DNA from: Glaciihabitans tibetensis
GTDB lineage: Bacteria; Actinomycetota; Actinomycetes; Actinomycetales; Microbacteriaceae
Direction of reading: 5' to 3'
Length of the DNA: 64,000 nt
Assembly: GCF_003003265.1 (NCBI RefSeq)
Contig: NZ_PVTL01000012.1
Span: forward strand, 1 to 64,000
The notes beneath the pieces were generated by a model. That model had not been told where the DNA came from. It saw only the letters and a program-made list of their open reading frames with translations, and searched no databases. Shown here one piece after another: positions 45,518 to 54,994 of this stretch (its first letter is position 1; each line of letters starts with the position of its first letter). The translations under genes were made by a program, and so were the position numbers.

Positions 45518-46015
45518 TTGAAACGAAAATTCGCCAGAGATATCATCATCGCTGTCGCTGCAGCGAGACTCACTCCTCACCGTTACCGAGCTGCGCTGCT
45601 CAGACGGGCCGGTGCAACAATCGGGCCCCGCGCCCTCTTCATGGAGGGCGTTTCGATCTCTCGCGACGGCGCAATAAGGATCGGTGAGAACGTCTTTGTG
45701 AACAGCTTCTGCTACTTCGACGCTGCGGAATCGATTTCAGTGGGCGACGGCACCCGTATTGGCGACCATGTGCGGCTGGTCACGTCTACGCACTCTCTCG
45801 GAGGACCGGACCAACGCGCCGGGGCGGGTATTTCCTCGCCCATCAGTATCGGTCGAGGAGTCTGGTTGGGAAGCAGCGTCGTAGTCTTGCCAGGCGTCAC
45901 GATCGGCGACGGTTGTGTCATTGCGGCAGGGGCAGTTGTAACCAGGTCAACGGCCCAGAACGGTCTTTACGCAGGAGTTCCAGCCAAGCGGATCAAGGAC
46001 TTGCCCGGCGGCTGA
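45518..46015 (+). CDS. Hexapeptide-repeat acetyltransferase (maltose/galactoside O-acetyltransferase type)
   Basis: A 165-residue left-handed beta-helix protein with repeats such as ISRDGAIRIGENVF, IGRGVWLGSSVVVLPG and IGDGCVIAAGAVVT, and STHSLG with the likely catalytic His. It would acetylate a sugar or nucleotide sugar. The start is TTG 45518 with GAGCAGG upstream. It converges with the polymerase gene at 45993, overlapping it by 23 nt. Confidence 0.85.
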   Translation: MKRKFARDIIIAVAAARLTPHRYRAALLRRAGATIGPRALFMEGVSISRDGAIRIGENVFVNSFCYFDAAESISVGDGTRIGDHVRLVTSTHSLGGPDQRAGAGISSPISIGRGVWLGSSVVVLPGVTIGDGCVIAAGAVVTRSTAQNGLYAGVPAKRIKDLPGG

Positions 46016-47279
46016 CGTCCGCCTCCGAGAACCCTCTGTCAGCCAAGAGGGAAGCCGCGATGAGAATCGGCCAAAATATAAAGCGCTCGCTCACTCCGTT
46101 GTTCAAGAAACCGAACACGAGAACGCTCAGCGCCGAGAGCAAGAAGAGACTCCGTGCCGGCCCCCGCTCGCCGCTTGCAATGGTCTTGGCTACCCTCGCG
46201 ATGAAAACGTAATAAGCGAGGATAAGTGCGATGCCACCCGAAGAAGCTAAAACCAACGGCACCGCGACGCCGGCGCCGCCCCCGAACCCGCTGCCAACGA
46301 GGGGGTTCGCGGCGAACGAGCGAAACGCCTCATTAGCGAATTCGGTGCGACCCGCGTTACTCTGTGCGGTTCCCGCGTCGCCACTTAGACGAGTAGTAGA
46401 AAGGAAGGGCGCTACGAAAAGAATATACGCGGGTATCGACAGTAATCCCACGGGCGCCAACGCCCATCGCGACCGAGTGGAATTGATGAGGATGAGCCCA
46501 GTAGCGATCAAAGCGCAATAGCCGACAACCAAACCCGCCCGCGAATCCGCTAAGTACAGGGATACTGCGCAAACGACGACCACGCCCAGCCACAGAAGTG
46601 CGCCCAACTTAGTGTGTGACCGACTCACGAGATACCCGAGGACGGGAATGGCCAGAGTCAATGAAAAAGCCAGGGAGTTTGGATGAAAAGCGAGACCTGT
46701 CGCTCGCTCGCCCGTAGAGCGCGAGATCACAACGGAAAAATCTGTGAGGCCAACTAGGTCAGTAATCGCGGCCAGACCCGCGAGCGCGACCCCAAATGCC
46801 CAAAACCGGAGCACACGCACGGTTTGATTGGCGCCAAACGTATCCCCTTCGCTGGACACGAGGGTGGCGACAACCGTCATGGATAAGAATAGTCGAAGCA
46901 CGAATGTCAGGCCGTCCGCCGCCCCGTCGCTACCTAGAAAGATCGTACCCACGCCGAGTACCACTAGCGCGATTAGCGGCGGCGCAAAATACCAGAGAGG
47001 TATTCGCAGGCGGCGAAATCCAAGCCCGGACTGAACCAGAAATACCAAAAGAGCCAGCGCTAGAAGCACGTCGCTTAATCCCACCTCGGCGTAGCGAACG
47101 CCGGTCCAGGAGGACGTAAGGGCCGCGGCTAACACAAAACTTGAGCCGAGGTTGCGCGTCGACATCGCTCCCGCATTTCGTCGGCCATACGACGACCGGG
47201 CGCTCTCCTGGACGGCAATATTGTGCCTCGGAAGCGCACGATCGTCGCGCGTGTTGCCGAAAGGAGTCCGATTATCCAC
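45993..47279 (-). CDS. O-antigen polymerase/ligase-like membrane protein (candidate Wzy)
   Basis: A 428-residue protein with about ten to twelve spans. The large loop between late spans holds DSRAGLVVGY and a following NAGRTEFANEAFRSFAANPLVGSGFGG, the Wzy_C/WaaL-type signature. It would join repeat units outside the membrane. GTG 47279 follows GAGGACCTGTC; an internal ATG 47165 would remove a 38-residue hydrophilic extension. It converges with 45518. Confidence 0.85.
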   Translation of the reverse strand: MDNRTPFGNTRDDRALPRHNIAVQESARSSYGRRNAGAMSTRNLGSSFVLAAALTSSWTGVRYAEVGLSDVLLALALLVFLVQSGLGFRRLRIPLWYFAPPLIALVVLGVGTIFLGSDGAADGLTFVLRLFLSMTVVATLVSSEGDTFGANQTVRVLRFWAFGVALAGLAAITDLVGLTDFSVVISRSTGERATGLAFHPNSLAFSLTLAIPVLGYLVSRSHTKLGALLWLGVVVVCAVSLYLADSRAGLVVGYCALIATGLILINSTRSRWALAPVGLLSIPAYILFVAPFLSTTRLSGDAGTAQSNAGRTEFANEAFRSFAANPLVGSGFGGGAGVAVPLVLASSGGIALILAYYVFIARVAKTIASGERGPARSLFLLSALSVLVFGFLNNGVSERFIFWPILIAASLLADRGFSEADVSRRASP

Positions 47280-47508
47280 GACAGGTCCTCAGGAGGCGAG
47301 AGGCCGACCAACGATTGTTGGAACGGTTTAGCGGTCCAAGATGCCAAATTGTTCTCCGTCTCGGCGAACTTTTCGAAGCACCGAGCTTCCGAACACACAA
47401 GATTCCAGTACGAGCGATCTTTTCTGTGCCAGATCTCACATGCAGTTTTCCGGCCATAGAGGCACGCTCGACCTCCGCACGTAAACCGGACATTCCACTT
47501 GTTCGCAA
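47280..47508. other. Leader region between glycosyltransferase and polymerase genes
   Basis: About 230 bp, both neighbours on the minus strand. It is gene-free and could hold a promoter for the polymerase gene. No hairpin of note. Confidence 0.4.
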
Positions 47509-48603
47509 CTATCCACGCTCCGTCAATGCGGACCGAACTACACCCGAAAAGGCTTTCGCGACTGAGGTCACAGTTGGCACATCTTGACGCAATTTCCGAT
47601 CCTCGGGCGACGGGAGGGCTGCCATCAACGCAATCGATCTAGCTGCGAACTCCCGACTATTTTCGGGGAGGAAAGCGACTTCATCATCGGTGAGGAGCTC
47701 GATTTCCGGCGCATGAAACGGGAAGGGCGTTGTGTGAACCGGCAAACCCATCGCGACGGCGTCCACGGCCGCCAGGCCGACTCGCCCCGGCATCCACATG
47801 ACGTCGGCAATTGAGCCGAGTTGACCCAGCCCCTCACCGCGCGCTTCCAAGATACGATCGATCGGCACTCCCTGTGCGATCGCTTCGTCCACGTCGGCGG
47901 ACAGAATGCCCTTGCCGACTACAATGAGCTTGAAGTTCGGGCTAATTCGTGCCGCTTCCCGCGCAGCCTCGATCAAGAAATGAATCTTTTTGCTCGGGTC
48001 CAGTCCGCCGACATAGAGTGCTCGCGGCTCGTCGCTCGGACTCCTGTGGGGTCGCTGATCGCGGACCGCGGCGAGGAAGCCAGTGCGGATCGGTTCAGTA
48101 TCCGTGCTGTTGCCGATCGCTGTAACCTTTGCGCCGTCAAATCGTCCCTTGTCGATTAGGTATCTCCTTCCACCCTCCGTGTACGTCATCAAATGAGTAG
48201 CGCGTCGGGCTAGGGCCCACTCAAGGCGATCGCCCAGTCCACTTGCGGGATCGACGTAGGCCTTCCCATGCCCCCACAAAACAAGCGGAGTCGATCGAAA
48301 AGACGACTGCCAGGCGAACTGATTGATCGCTTGTAGTTCGGAAACAATAACATCGGGTCGCGGAAGTCCGTGCGGCATTCGTCGCCAATCGATGTTCCTA
48401 CCGAGGACCCTGTATATGGATGAGGAGTACCGCACGCTCCAACTAGCATCAGCCTCATCTGCCCGAAGCGCCTGCGCACCACTGGCGGAACCAACCGCCA
48501 CTGTCATCGTCACGTCCTCTAGCGCAAGTTCGGCTCGTATAGCTTCGAAAAGCGGTATTCGATAGGCCGGCAGGTAGGGTTGCGTGATCAAGAGATGAGT
48601 CAT
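47509..48603 (-). CDS. Family 4-like glycosyltransferase
   Basis: A 364-residue GT-B enzyme. N-terminal LLITQPYLPAYRIPLFEAIR, a WGHGKAYVDPASG segment, and C-terminal LYVGGLDPSKKIHFLIEA, an LIVVGKG beta strand and PGRVGLAAVDAVAMGLPV near the donor site. ATG 48603 overlaps the stop of the upstream glycosyltransferase (ATGA) and follows AGGGGGAACTCC. Donor and acceptor are unknown. Confidence 0.87.
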   Translation of the reverse strand: MTHLLITQPYLPAYRIPLFEAIRAELALEDVTMTVAVGSASGAQALRADEADASWSVRYSSSIYRVLGRNIDWRRMPHGLPRPDVIVSELQAINQFAWQSSFRSTPLVLWGHGKAYVDPASGLGDRLEWALARRATHLMTYTEGGRRYLIDKGRFDGAKVTAIGNSTDTEPIRTGFLAAVRDQRPHRSPSDEPRALYVGGLDPSKKIHFLIEAAREAARISPNFKLIVVGKGILSADVDEAIAQGVPIDRILEARGEGLGQLGSIADVMWMPGRVGLAAVDAVAMGLPVHTTPFPFHAPEIELLTDDEVAFLPENSREFAARSIALMAALPSPEDRKLRQDVPTVTSVAKAFSGVVRSALTERG

Positions 48604-49748
48604 CTTGGAGTTCCCCCTTGACGTTTTGGCCATGAATCGGCCAGAACCGATTGGTACAGCGAGACGGCATCTGTGCTCGCTTCGTCCCACGTAAATCGTC
48701 TACGAGCAAGGCTCTGACCCGCTTGAGAAATCTTGTTCCGGTAGTGATCGTCGTCAAGCAAACGCGCGACCTTCCGCGCAATGTCATCGGGGTCGAGGTC
48801 GATGATCACCGCGCCTCCCGCGCGCTCTGCCTCATGGGCAATCCCAACATGCTTGCTGCACGCGACTGCGCATCCAACTGCAAGGGCTTCAGCCACGGCC
48901 ATCCCAAAGCTCTCGTCTTCGCTCGCCAGAACAAAGACGGAGGCGCGACTCAACAGCGATGCCCTCGCCGCACTATCGACTTGTCCGAGGAAACGCACAC
49001 GATGACCAACACCGAGCTCAACAGCGAGTGCTTGAGGGTCGTATTGGAGGCGGGTGTCCACCGGCCCTGCGATAACTAACTCGGCATGCTCAGGCATGGC
49101 CGCGTGACTCATCGCTCGAATCAGTAGATCTACCCTCTTCTTCTCAGTCACGCGACCTAGAAAAAGAACCATCGATTGATCTCGATCTGCCGCTTCCAGC
49201 GACAATAAGTTGGGTGCCACGCCAAGCGTCATCCGAGTCGAGACCACACCAGGAAGGAAGCTACGGCCGTCACTCTCTTCCCGATCGCTGCTATAGACGA
49301 CCGCAGCGAGACGCTTGAGCCCGAATCTATCGATCGTGCGCGTGTAGATTCTCTTTTTCCAGCCGCGCTGGCCGAGGTGATACCGGTCAAGCGCGCCGTG
49401 CGGCTCTAGCACGTACGGCACGCGCATGATGCGGCACAGGAGCATTGTGACCGTGGTGGGGAAGGTGTGGATGCTGTGAATGTGGACGATGTCAGCGTGG
49501 GAAATCATCTCACGAAGCGGAATTACCATGCCCGCGGAGAACGTCCAAGAAGGCAGAATCCGAGAACTGAACACACGAACATCCGACAACGACGCGAAGT
49601 CTTCATCAGACTCAAGCGCGCCCTTGTCGGTAGTCGCGACCTGCCACGACACATCTCGTTTCGACAGCGCGGGCAGCAGCCCACGCAATACTTCCGATGG
49701 ACCACCCTCACGACGCGCAAAAGATGGCGACACGTGGAGGACCCTCAT
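48600..49748 (-). CDS. Family 4 glycosyltransferase
   Basis: A 382-residue GT-B enzyme with MRVLHVSPSFARREGGPSEV at the N-terminus, LEPHGALDRYHLGQRGWKK, LFLGRVTEKKRVDLLIRA and an EDESFGMAVAEALAVGCAV motif (ExFGxxxxEA) that binds the nucleotide sugar. ATG 49748 gives the canonical start; a GTG at 49802 would add 18 residues and overlap the upstream gene by 20 nt. It belongs to the minus-strand transfer operon 50634 to 47509. Confidence 0.9.
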   Translation of the reverse strand: MRVLHVSPSFARREGGPSEVLRGLLPALSKRDVSWQVATTDKGALESDEDFASLSDVRVFSSRILPSWTFSAGMVIPLREMISHADIVHIHSIHTFPTTVTMLLCRIMRVPYVLEPHGALDRYHLGQRGWKKRIYTRTIDRFGLKRLAAVVYSSDREESDGRSFLPGVVSTRMTLGVAPNLLSLEAADRDQSMVLFLGRVTEKKRVDLLIRAMSHAAMPEHAELVIAGPVDTRLQYDPQALAVELGVGHRVRFLGQVDSAARASLLSRASVFVLASEDESFGMAVAEALAVGCAVACSKHVGIAHEAERAGGAVIIDLDPDDIARKVARLLDDDHYRNKISQAGQSLARRRFTWDEASTDAVSLYQSVLADSWPKRQGGTPR

Positions 49749-49782
49749 CGACTTGCCCCGGCGATCAGTCGCGGACCGGAGT

Positions 49783-50634
49783 TCACTGGCTTCCACCGTC
49801 ACTTTGGCTGGTGGCTTCGCGAACCTTTAGCTCAATCTGCCAATAATAGAAGGCCAGCGCGAGGGCGTAGTCGAGTCCGGCACGACCATCGCGGAATCCG
49901 GCTCGGAGGATGAATGCGTACGCAAAGAATACGAGCGGTTTGAATGGCACCGAATCGAATAGCCTCCCCTGCCGCGACCGCCGAACAGCTACATCCGCGC
50001 GGACGCTTGCATGTGTTCGCAAGTACGCCTCCCAGTCGGAGTATCCATTGTGGCGGGTAAACCACGTCCGAACGGGATCCTTGTCGTCGTGGCGAATCGC
50101 GCCTTTCAGCCTCCGCGTCTCACCCGTCACAACCGGTTGGTAGTGCCCCTCGAGCTCGCCCATGCCGGGAGCCGCAAGATCATTCATGGTGGGGAAGGCA
50201 GCTCTGCGCTTATTCAGCAAAGCGCGCTTTACAACCCGGTGCCCGTATTTGAGGTCCCGTCCTGCGAACACATAGTCCAACGGAATGTCGTAACCATCGA
50301 CGACGCCAGATTCCATTTCATGGACCGCGCTCCGAAGCTCTGAGATGAGTTCAGGAGTGGGGCTCTCATCAGCGTCCATGAACAGGACCCAATCGTGCTC
50401 CGTAGCAAGGTTTTCCAATTGCCACTGTTTCTTCTTCGGATAGGCGCCGTTCCAGGTAAATAGGAAGACTTTTGCGCCGTGCTCGACCGCGATTTCCCTG
50501 GTTCGGTCCGTGCTGTTCGAGTCGACGACAATGACTTCGTCAAAGTCTGTGAGCTGCGAAAGGCAGGCTCCAATTCCGACTTCTTCATTTTTTGTCTGAA
50601 CGAGCACGGTAATTTGTAGCTTTTCTTTAACCAT
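49783..50634 (-). CDS. Family 2 glycosyltransferase (WaaE-like)
   Basis: A 283-residue GT-A enzyme with TVLVQTKNEEVGIGACL, VVDSNSTDRT and the DxD-type metal site FMDADESPTPEL, and YPKKKQWQLENLA typical of the WaaE/KdtX-like group. A C-terminal amphipathic or membrane-near helix region follows (FFAYAFILRAGFRDG). It is the first gene of the glycosyltransferase series 50634-47509. Confidence 0.9.
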   Translation of the reverse strand: MVKEKLQITVLVQTKNEEVGIGACLSQLTDFDEVIVVDSNSTDRTREIAVEHGAKVFLFTWNGAYPKKKQWQLENLATEHDWVLFMDADESPTPELISELRSAVHEMESGVVDGYDIPLDYVFAGRDLKYGHRVVKRALLNKRRAAFPTMNDLAAPGMGELEGHYQPVVTGETRRLKGAIRHDDKDPVRTWFTRHNGYSDWEAYLRTHASVRADVAVRRSRQGRLFDSVPFKPLVFFAYAFILRAGFRDGRAGLDYALALAFYYWQIELKVREATSQSDGGSQ

Positions 50635-51018
50635 CGGTCAGAGCCCTTTCGACGAGAACGGAGTACACGTATGTGGGAGGGAGAAAGAGTGGTTCTGAAG
50701 AAAGAAGGCACTGCTGACGAGCAGGTCAGACCTGAACACAACTAAGTGGCGATTCCGCTTGCCGTTGGTCAACGAGGCAACCGCCCGCGCTCTCTGCGAT
50801 TCCGGCACCGGGCGACGTTGAGCCAATAACCGCCAGCCCCATCGGCGAGCCTTCACTTTGGCCAACGTGACCGATGCGTCTAGCACAGCAGAAATAGGAA
50901 CATTTACGCTGCGACCTCCACTGACTCCAGCCAATCGATCCACGCTTCCCCTAACATCGCGGCGATCTGTCGAGCCCAACCCCTTTGGGAACGACATACC
51001 CGATCTTGCTTTTGAACG
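50635..51018. other. Gap between BY-kinase and glycosyltransferase, with one doubtful ORF
   Basis: About 384 bp, both neighbours on the minus strand. A 119-codon open frame (50638-50997, minus) ends 3 nt before the GT2 start and has an ATG, but its composition (Arg/Ser rich) and lack of motifs make it doubtful. It could be a relic of a lost gene. Confidence 0.35.
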
Positions 51019-52497
51019 TCAAACAGGCTTTACGTCAGCTCCCGGCATCTCAGCGTTTCCCCACTCAGGCGAAAGCCGTTTTCGCGGCTGCTCCGGCCCA
51101 TCAGGGACCACTGTCGAGCTTTCCGGCGTCTGGGACGAGTAGCCGTAGCCGTAGCCGTAGCCACCGTAACCATAGGCATCAGGACCTTTCGTGGGCATCA
51201 TCGTCATAATGACGCCCGCGACGCTTGCCCCGACGTTCTCGAGCGCAGCTATTGCACCCGCGAATTCACCCTTATGGGTACGCCCCGCAGCCACGACTAC
51301 AAGCGCGCCGCTTGTGAGCTTGCTCACCAGCGCGGCGTCCGTCACCGGAAGCAAGGGTGGAAGGTCAATGATCACGACATCGAATTCAGACTCGAGCGTC
51401 CTAATGATTGAAGACATGGCTTTCGAACCGAGTAGTTCGCTTGGGTTTGGCGGTATCGCGCCGGCCGGAAGCACGACGAGATTCCCTCTGCCCCACGCCT
51501 GTAGCGCGTCCGCTAGCTCCACACGCGAGATCAACACGTCCGTCAGGCCTACCGCTCCCTCTAGTCCCATGTAAGACGCGATTTTTGGTCGCCGGAGATC
51601 CCCGTCAATTAGAACAACTTGTGCCCCGGAATCAGCCAATGCAATTGCCAGGTTTGCGGCGGTCGTCGTCTTTCCTTCGCTAGGTATAGACGATGTGATC
51701 ACAAAGCTGCGCGCGCCCGACTCAACGTCGAGGAATTGAAGGTTCGTTCGGAGAGTTCGGAAGGCCTCGGCCCTCACACTATGTGGATCCTCCTGCACAA
51801 TGAGTGGCTTTTGCACCGCGCGCGGGTCAAATCCGATACCCCCCACGATCGGAGCAGACGTGATTGCAGCTACATCGCGCTCGCCCCGGATGCGCGTATC
51901 GAGTACCTCGCGGAGAATCGCGAACGTCAACCCGAGGGCAAGCCCGACAAGCATGCCGAGAATCAAGTTCAGCCTGGTGTCGGGGGAGATCGGTGCCGTC
52001 GGCTCTGAAGCATCTCGCAGCACGCTCACCGAGACCTGAGAGGTGGGATTGGCGCCGGAAGACTCAGTAATCTCTCCTACAACCTGCCTGAAACTCGCGG
52101 TTACCGCGTTAGCTATCTGAGCGGCTTCGCCGGGTGAGTCACGCGTCACAGTAATGCGAATATTGACAGTCTCAAGAGGAGCCGACGCGATCACGTCCGC
52201 GGCAAGTGCATCGGCTGATTCACTGAGGTTTAATGTTTTGATGGCTGCGTCGAGGACTCGTGGAGTGCTGACTACTTCTGCGAAAGATGCAACCTGGCTT
52301 TGCACAAACGAACTACCTTGTGCCAAGTCGCCGATCGAACCACTCGATTGAACCTGCACGTAGACGAGCGTGTTCGCTTCATATCGCGGAGTCGAGACGA
52401 GCGTCGCCGCAGCGGCCACTGCCACCCCGAGCAGCACAGCAGCGACGATTGCCAACCAACGCTTACGCAAGATACGGACATAGTCGCGTAGCTCCAC
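51019..52497 (-). CDS. Polysaccharide co-polymerase / tyrosine autokinase (Wzz-BY-kinase)
   Basis: A 492-residue fusion: Wzz-like chain-length domain with two spans (about 17-35 and 178-197) and a cytoplasmic BY-kinase with Walker A SSIPSEGKTT (269-278), Walker A' VLIDGDLRRP and Walker B VVIIDLPPLLPVTDA. The Tyr-rich tail (442-453, Gly-Tyr repeats) is the autophosphorylation cluster. It controls polymer length and export together with the phosphatase at 30032. GTG 52497 follows AAAGGGGTGACCT. Its tail is coded by a hexamer repeat like that at 60221-60286. Confidence 0.95.
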   Translation of the reverse strand: MELRDYVRILRKRWLAIVAAVLLGVAVAAAATLVSTPRYEANTLVYVQVQSSGSIGDLAQGSSFVQSQVASFAEVVSTPRVLDAAIKTLNLSESADALAADVIASAPLETVNIRITVTRDSPGEAAQIANAVTASFRQVVGEITESSGANPTSQVSVSVLRDASEPTAPISPDTRLNLILGMLVGLALGLTFAILREVLDTRIRGERDVAAITSAPIVGGIGFDPRAVQKPLIVQEDPHSVRAEAFRTLRTNLQFLDVESGARSFVITSSIPSEGKTTTAANLAIALADSGAQVVLIDGDLRRPKIASYMGLEGAVGLTDVLISRVELADALQAWGRGNLVVLPAGAIPPNPSELLGSKAMSSIIRTLESEFDVVIIDLPPLLPVTDAALVSKLTSGALVVVAAGRTHKGEFAGAIAALENVGASVAGVIMTMMPTKGPDAYGYGGYGYGYGYSSQTPESSTVVPDGPEQPRKRLSPEWGNAEMPGADVKPV

Positions 52498-52810
52498 AGG
52501 TCACCCCTTTATGTTGAAACAGTGGCACGAGGCGAAGACGATCAATCTCGCGAGACTGCTGGCCCCCACCACTGTCTGGCAATCCCTTGCCGAGACCACG
52601 GTAGCAGGCCACGAGCGTGCATTGATGCTGCCTCCCCGGGAGCGACGAGAAGGATTGAATCTGATCCTCGATTTCGACGCGAACAGCCTTACCTTACTGA
52701 TGCCTTGACCGCACGAAGCTGAGGCGCGCGAATCGCAGGATCTAATACGGCTCCTTGTAGCCGGAGCGATTCGGACGAGGCCCGGCTCGCAGCGAGGGGG
52801 AATCATCTAC
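52498..52810. other. Promoter region of the BY-kinase unit
   Basis: About 310 bp between mqo and the BY-kinase gene, both on the minus strand. GGCTCCTTGTAGCC near 52750-52763 is a weak hairpin. The short plus-strand ORF (52511-52708) has no support. Confidence 0.4.
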
Positions 52811-54319
52811 TCAAGCATCATCAGCCGGTGTATTTGTTGTCGAGTCCGCCGCTCCGAGTCCGAGGGTGCTTGCTGTGCGAGCTACCACGCCTTCCACATG
52901 CCCAGCCGGCGAACTGAGCTGGTCTCCAACCAAGGGAAACATCCTCGCAATTTGCGGCGTCCATTCCTCATACCGGTCCGCGAAGCACGCTTTCGTGAGC
53001 CCGAGCATGATTGGCACTGCGGTCGACGCCCCGGGCGATGCGCCGAGGAGTCCAGCGATGCTGCCGTCGGCCGCCGCAACGACTTCGGTACCGAATTGCA
53101 GCACTCCGCCCTTCTCCGCGTCCTTCTTGATTACCTGGACGCGCTGGCCTGCAGTTATTTGGTACCAGTCCGCAGGGTCGGCTCCCGGGTAGAACTCCTC
53201 AAGTGCTTCAAACTTGGTCTTCTTGCTCGCTGCGAGCTGCCCGACTAAGTACGACACGAGGCTGAGGTTACGGCCGCCGGCCTGGATCATCGGGATCAGG
53301 TTGTGCGGGCGAACTGACTTGATCAGGTCGAGCCAGGATCCCTGCTTCAGGAACTTGGGGCTGAACCCCGCGTAGGGTCCGAACATCAGGCTGGCCGTTC
53401 CGTCGACGACGCGGGTGTCGAGATGGGGCACCGACATGGGCGGAGAGCCGACTGAGGCCTTGCCGTATACCTTGGCGTTGTGACGTGCCACGATCTCGGG
53501 GTTGTCGGTGCGGAGGAACTCGCCACTGATGGGGAAGCCACCGAAACCGCGGATCTCAGGGATGCCCGCCTTCTGCAGCAGGTTGAGCGCGTTGCCGCCA
53601 GCGCCGACGAACACGAAGTTGGCGTTGACCGTGTGCGGCGTCACTCCAACTTCGTCGCGGAACTTGATCCGCCAGGAGCCGTCTTTCTGCTTGTCCAGCC
53701 CGGTGACCCGCTTCTCAAGGTTGAGGGTGGCACCGTTCTCAGTGAGGTACTTCATCATCATGCGCGTGAGGGCGCCGAAGTCGACGTCGGTGCCCGACTT
53801 GATGTGCGTCGCGGCAATCGGCTCGCTCTTCTTGCGCCCGGGAATGAGCAAGGGCGCCCACCCCCGGATGACAGAAGCGTCCTCGCTGTACTCCATACCG
53901 GCGAACAACGGATGATCCTTGAGTGCGTCGAATCGTGCGCGGAGGTACTTCACGTTGTCGGCGCCCCACACGAAGCTCATGTGCGGTGTCGAGCTGATGA
54001 ACGCCTTCGGATCGGGCAGCGCTCCGGTCTCGACGAGGTGCGCCCAGAACTGGCGGGAAACCTGGAACTGCTCGTTCACCTTGACTGCACTCGTGATGTC
54101 GATGGAGCCGTCTGCGCGCTGCGGCGTGTAGTTGAGCTCGCAGAGAGCGGCGTGGCCGGTGCCGGCGTTGTTCCACGGGTTCGAGCTTTCGAGCGCGACC
54201 GCACCGAGCTTCTCGTAGATCTGGATGTCCCAGTCGGGCTCCAGCTGCTTGAGCAGGGTGCCGAGGGTTGCGCTCATGATTCCGCCGCCGATGAGGGCAA
54301 CGTCGATGTTTTTGCTCAC
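52811..54319 (-). CDS. mqo: Malate:quinone oxidoreductase
   Basis: A 502-residue FAD-dependent, membrane-associated enzyme that oxidises malate to oxaloacetate and reduces quinone. FAD-binding IGGGIMSATLG and YEKLGAVALESSNPWNNAGTGHA at the start, FVFVGAGGNALNLLQ, FGPYAGFSPKFLK and a C-terminal LLGASPGASTA are family signatures; length fits. It is the boundary gene to the right of the polysaccharide locus and unrelated to it. Start GTG 54319. Confidence 0.96.
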   Translation of the reverse strand: MSKNIDVALIGGGIMSATLGTLLKQLEPDWDIQIYEKLGAVALESSNPWNNAGTGHAALCELNYTPQRADGSIDITSAVKVNEQFQVSRQFWAHLVETGALPDPKAFISSTPHMSFVWGADNVKYLRARFDALKDHPLFAGMEYSEDASVIRGWAPLLIPGRKKSEPIAATHIKSGTDVDFGALTRMMMKYLTENGATLNLEKRVTGLDKQKDGSWRIKFRDEVGVTPHTVNANFVFVGAGGNALNLLQKAGIPEIRGFGGFPISGEFLRTDNPEIVARHNAKVYGKASVGSPPMSVPHLDTRVVDGTASLMFGPYAGFSPKFLKQGSWLDLIKSVRPHNLIPMIQAGGRNLSLVSYLVGQLAASKKTKFEALEEFYPGADPADWYQITAGQRVQVIKKDAEKGGVLQFGTEVVAAADGSIAGLLGASPGASTAVPIMLGLTKACFADRYEEWTPQIARMFPLVGDQLSSPAGHVEGVVARTASTLGLGAADSTTNTPADDA

Positions 54320-54434
54320 CCGGCGAGTTTACGCGGCCCGCACGAATGGTCACTGAGTGGAGCGAAACTCGACTCAGAGAAAGTCTTCATCTTCCGGAAA
54401 TTTATGAGTCATACGACACCTGTAGTCTGCCGCC

Positions 54435-54566
54435 ATGTCGTCACGGAAACGGTCCCGCTCGAGGCCCCCTCGCAAGCCCAACCTCACTCCTTGGTGGGCC
54501 GTGGCGGGGTTGCTCGTGCTCGCCGGCGTAACCCTTTTGCTCGTCGGACTTGCGATGGCCGGCTAA
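54435..54566 (+). CDS. 43-residue single-span membrane protein
   Basis: ATG 54435 to TAA 54566 codes a basic N-terminus (MSSRKRSRSRPPRKPN) followed by WW and a single hydrophobic span of about 22 residues ending MAG. The positive-inside pattern and codon usage favour a real small protein. No Shine-Dalgarno is seen, so it may be leaderless. Function unknown. Confidence 0.5.
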   Translation: MSSRKRSRSRPPRKPNLTPWWAVAGLLVLAGVTLLLVGLAMAG

Positions 54567-54706
54567 CGCCAACCGCGCAGACCAACTCCGAACCAGCAGC
54601 GCCTGAAACAGACCGTGCTGGCTCAAGCGGTGCATAAACCTCCCGTGCTGGCACCAGCTGTGGATAACTTCAGCGCGGGATGGTGGGTGTGCGGGATGCT
54701 TGCGCG

Positions 54707-54901
54707 ATGACATCCCGCAACGAATTTAACGCTCTTGACGCTCTTGACGCCAGCACCACAGTGATCAAGCCCGAGATTCAACTCGACTGTGAGTGCGGCG
54801 CCATGCTGGTGCCCGCTCCGTTCGTGGAGAACAACGCGATGCGCATCGCCTACAACTGCCCGAAACATGGGTTGATTCACGTGGTGAATCCGTTCGACTG
54901 A
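54707..54901 (+). CDS. Small putative zinc-ribbon protein
   Basis: A 64-residue protein with Cys-Glu-Cys (LDCECGAML) and Cys-Pro-Lys-His (YNCPKHG) pairs about 24 residues apart, a plausible zinc site. ATG 54707 is favoured over an in-frame GTG 54680 that adds nine residues. It stands alone between the membrane mini-protein and the GAF protein. Role unknown. Confidence 0.6.
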   Translation: MTSRNEFNALDALDASTTVIKPEIQLDCECGAMLVPAPFVENNAMRIAYNCPKHGLIHVVNPFD

Positions 54902-54994
54902 GTCCGCTCTGACTGGCTCCTGAGCCAGTTCCGGGAACACCCTGTTCCCTATACCCTACTGTGGACTTAACCAAACAGTCCCGGAGGCGCCCAA

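Noticed and set aside
50638..50997. 119-codon ORF between BY-kinase and glycosyltransferase genes
   Set aside because: Well positioned but no domain, signal or clear coding bias; kept only as a note on the gap.
53480..54637. 385-codon open frame opposite mqo
   Set aside because: mqo is certain on the other strand and this frame has no domain signal.
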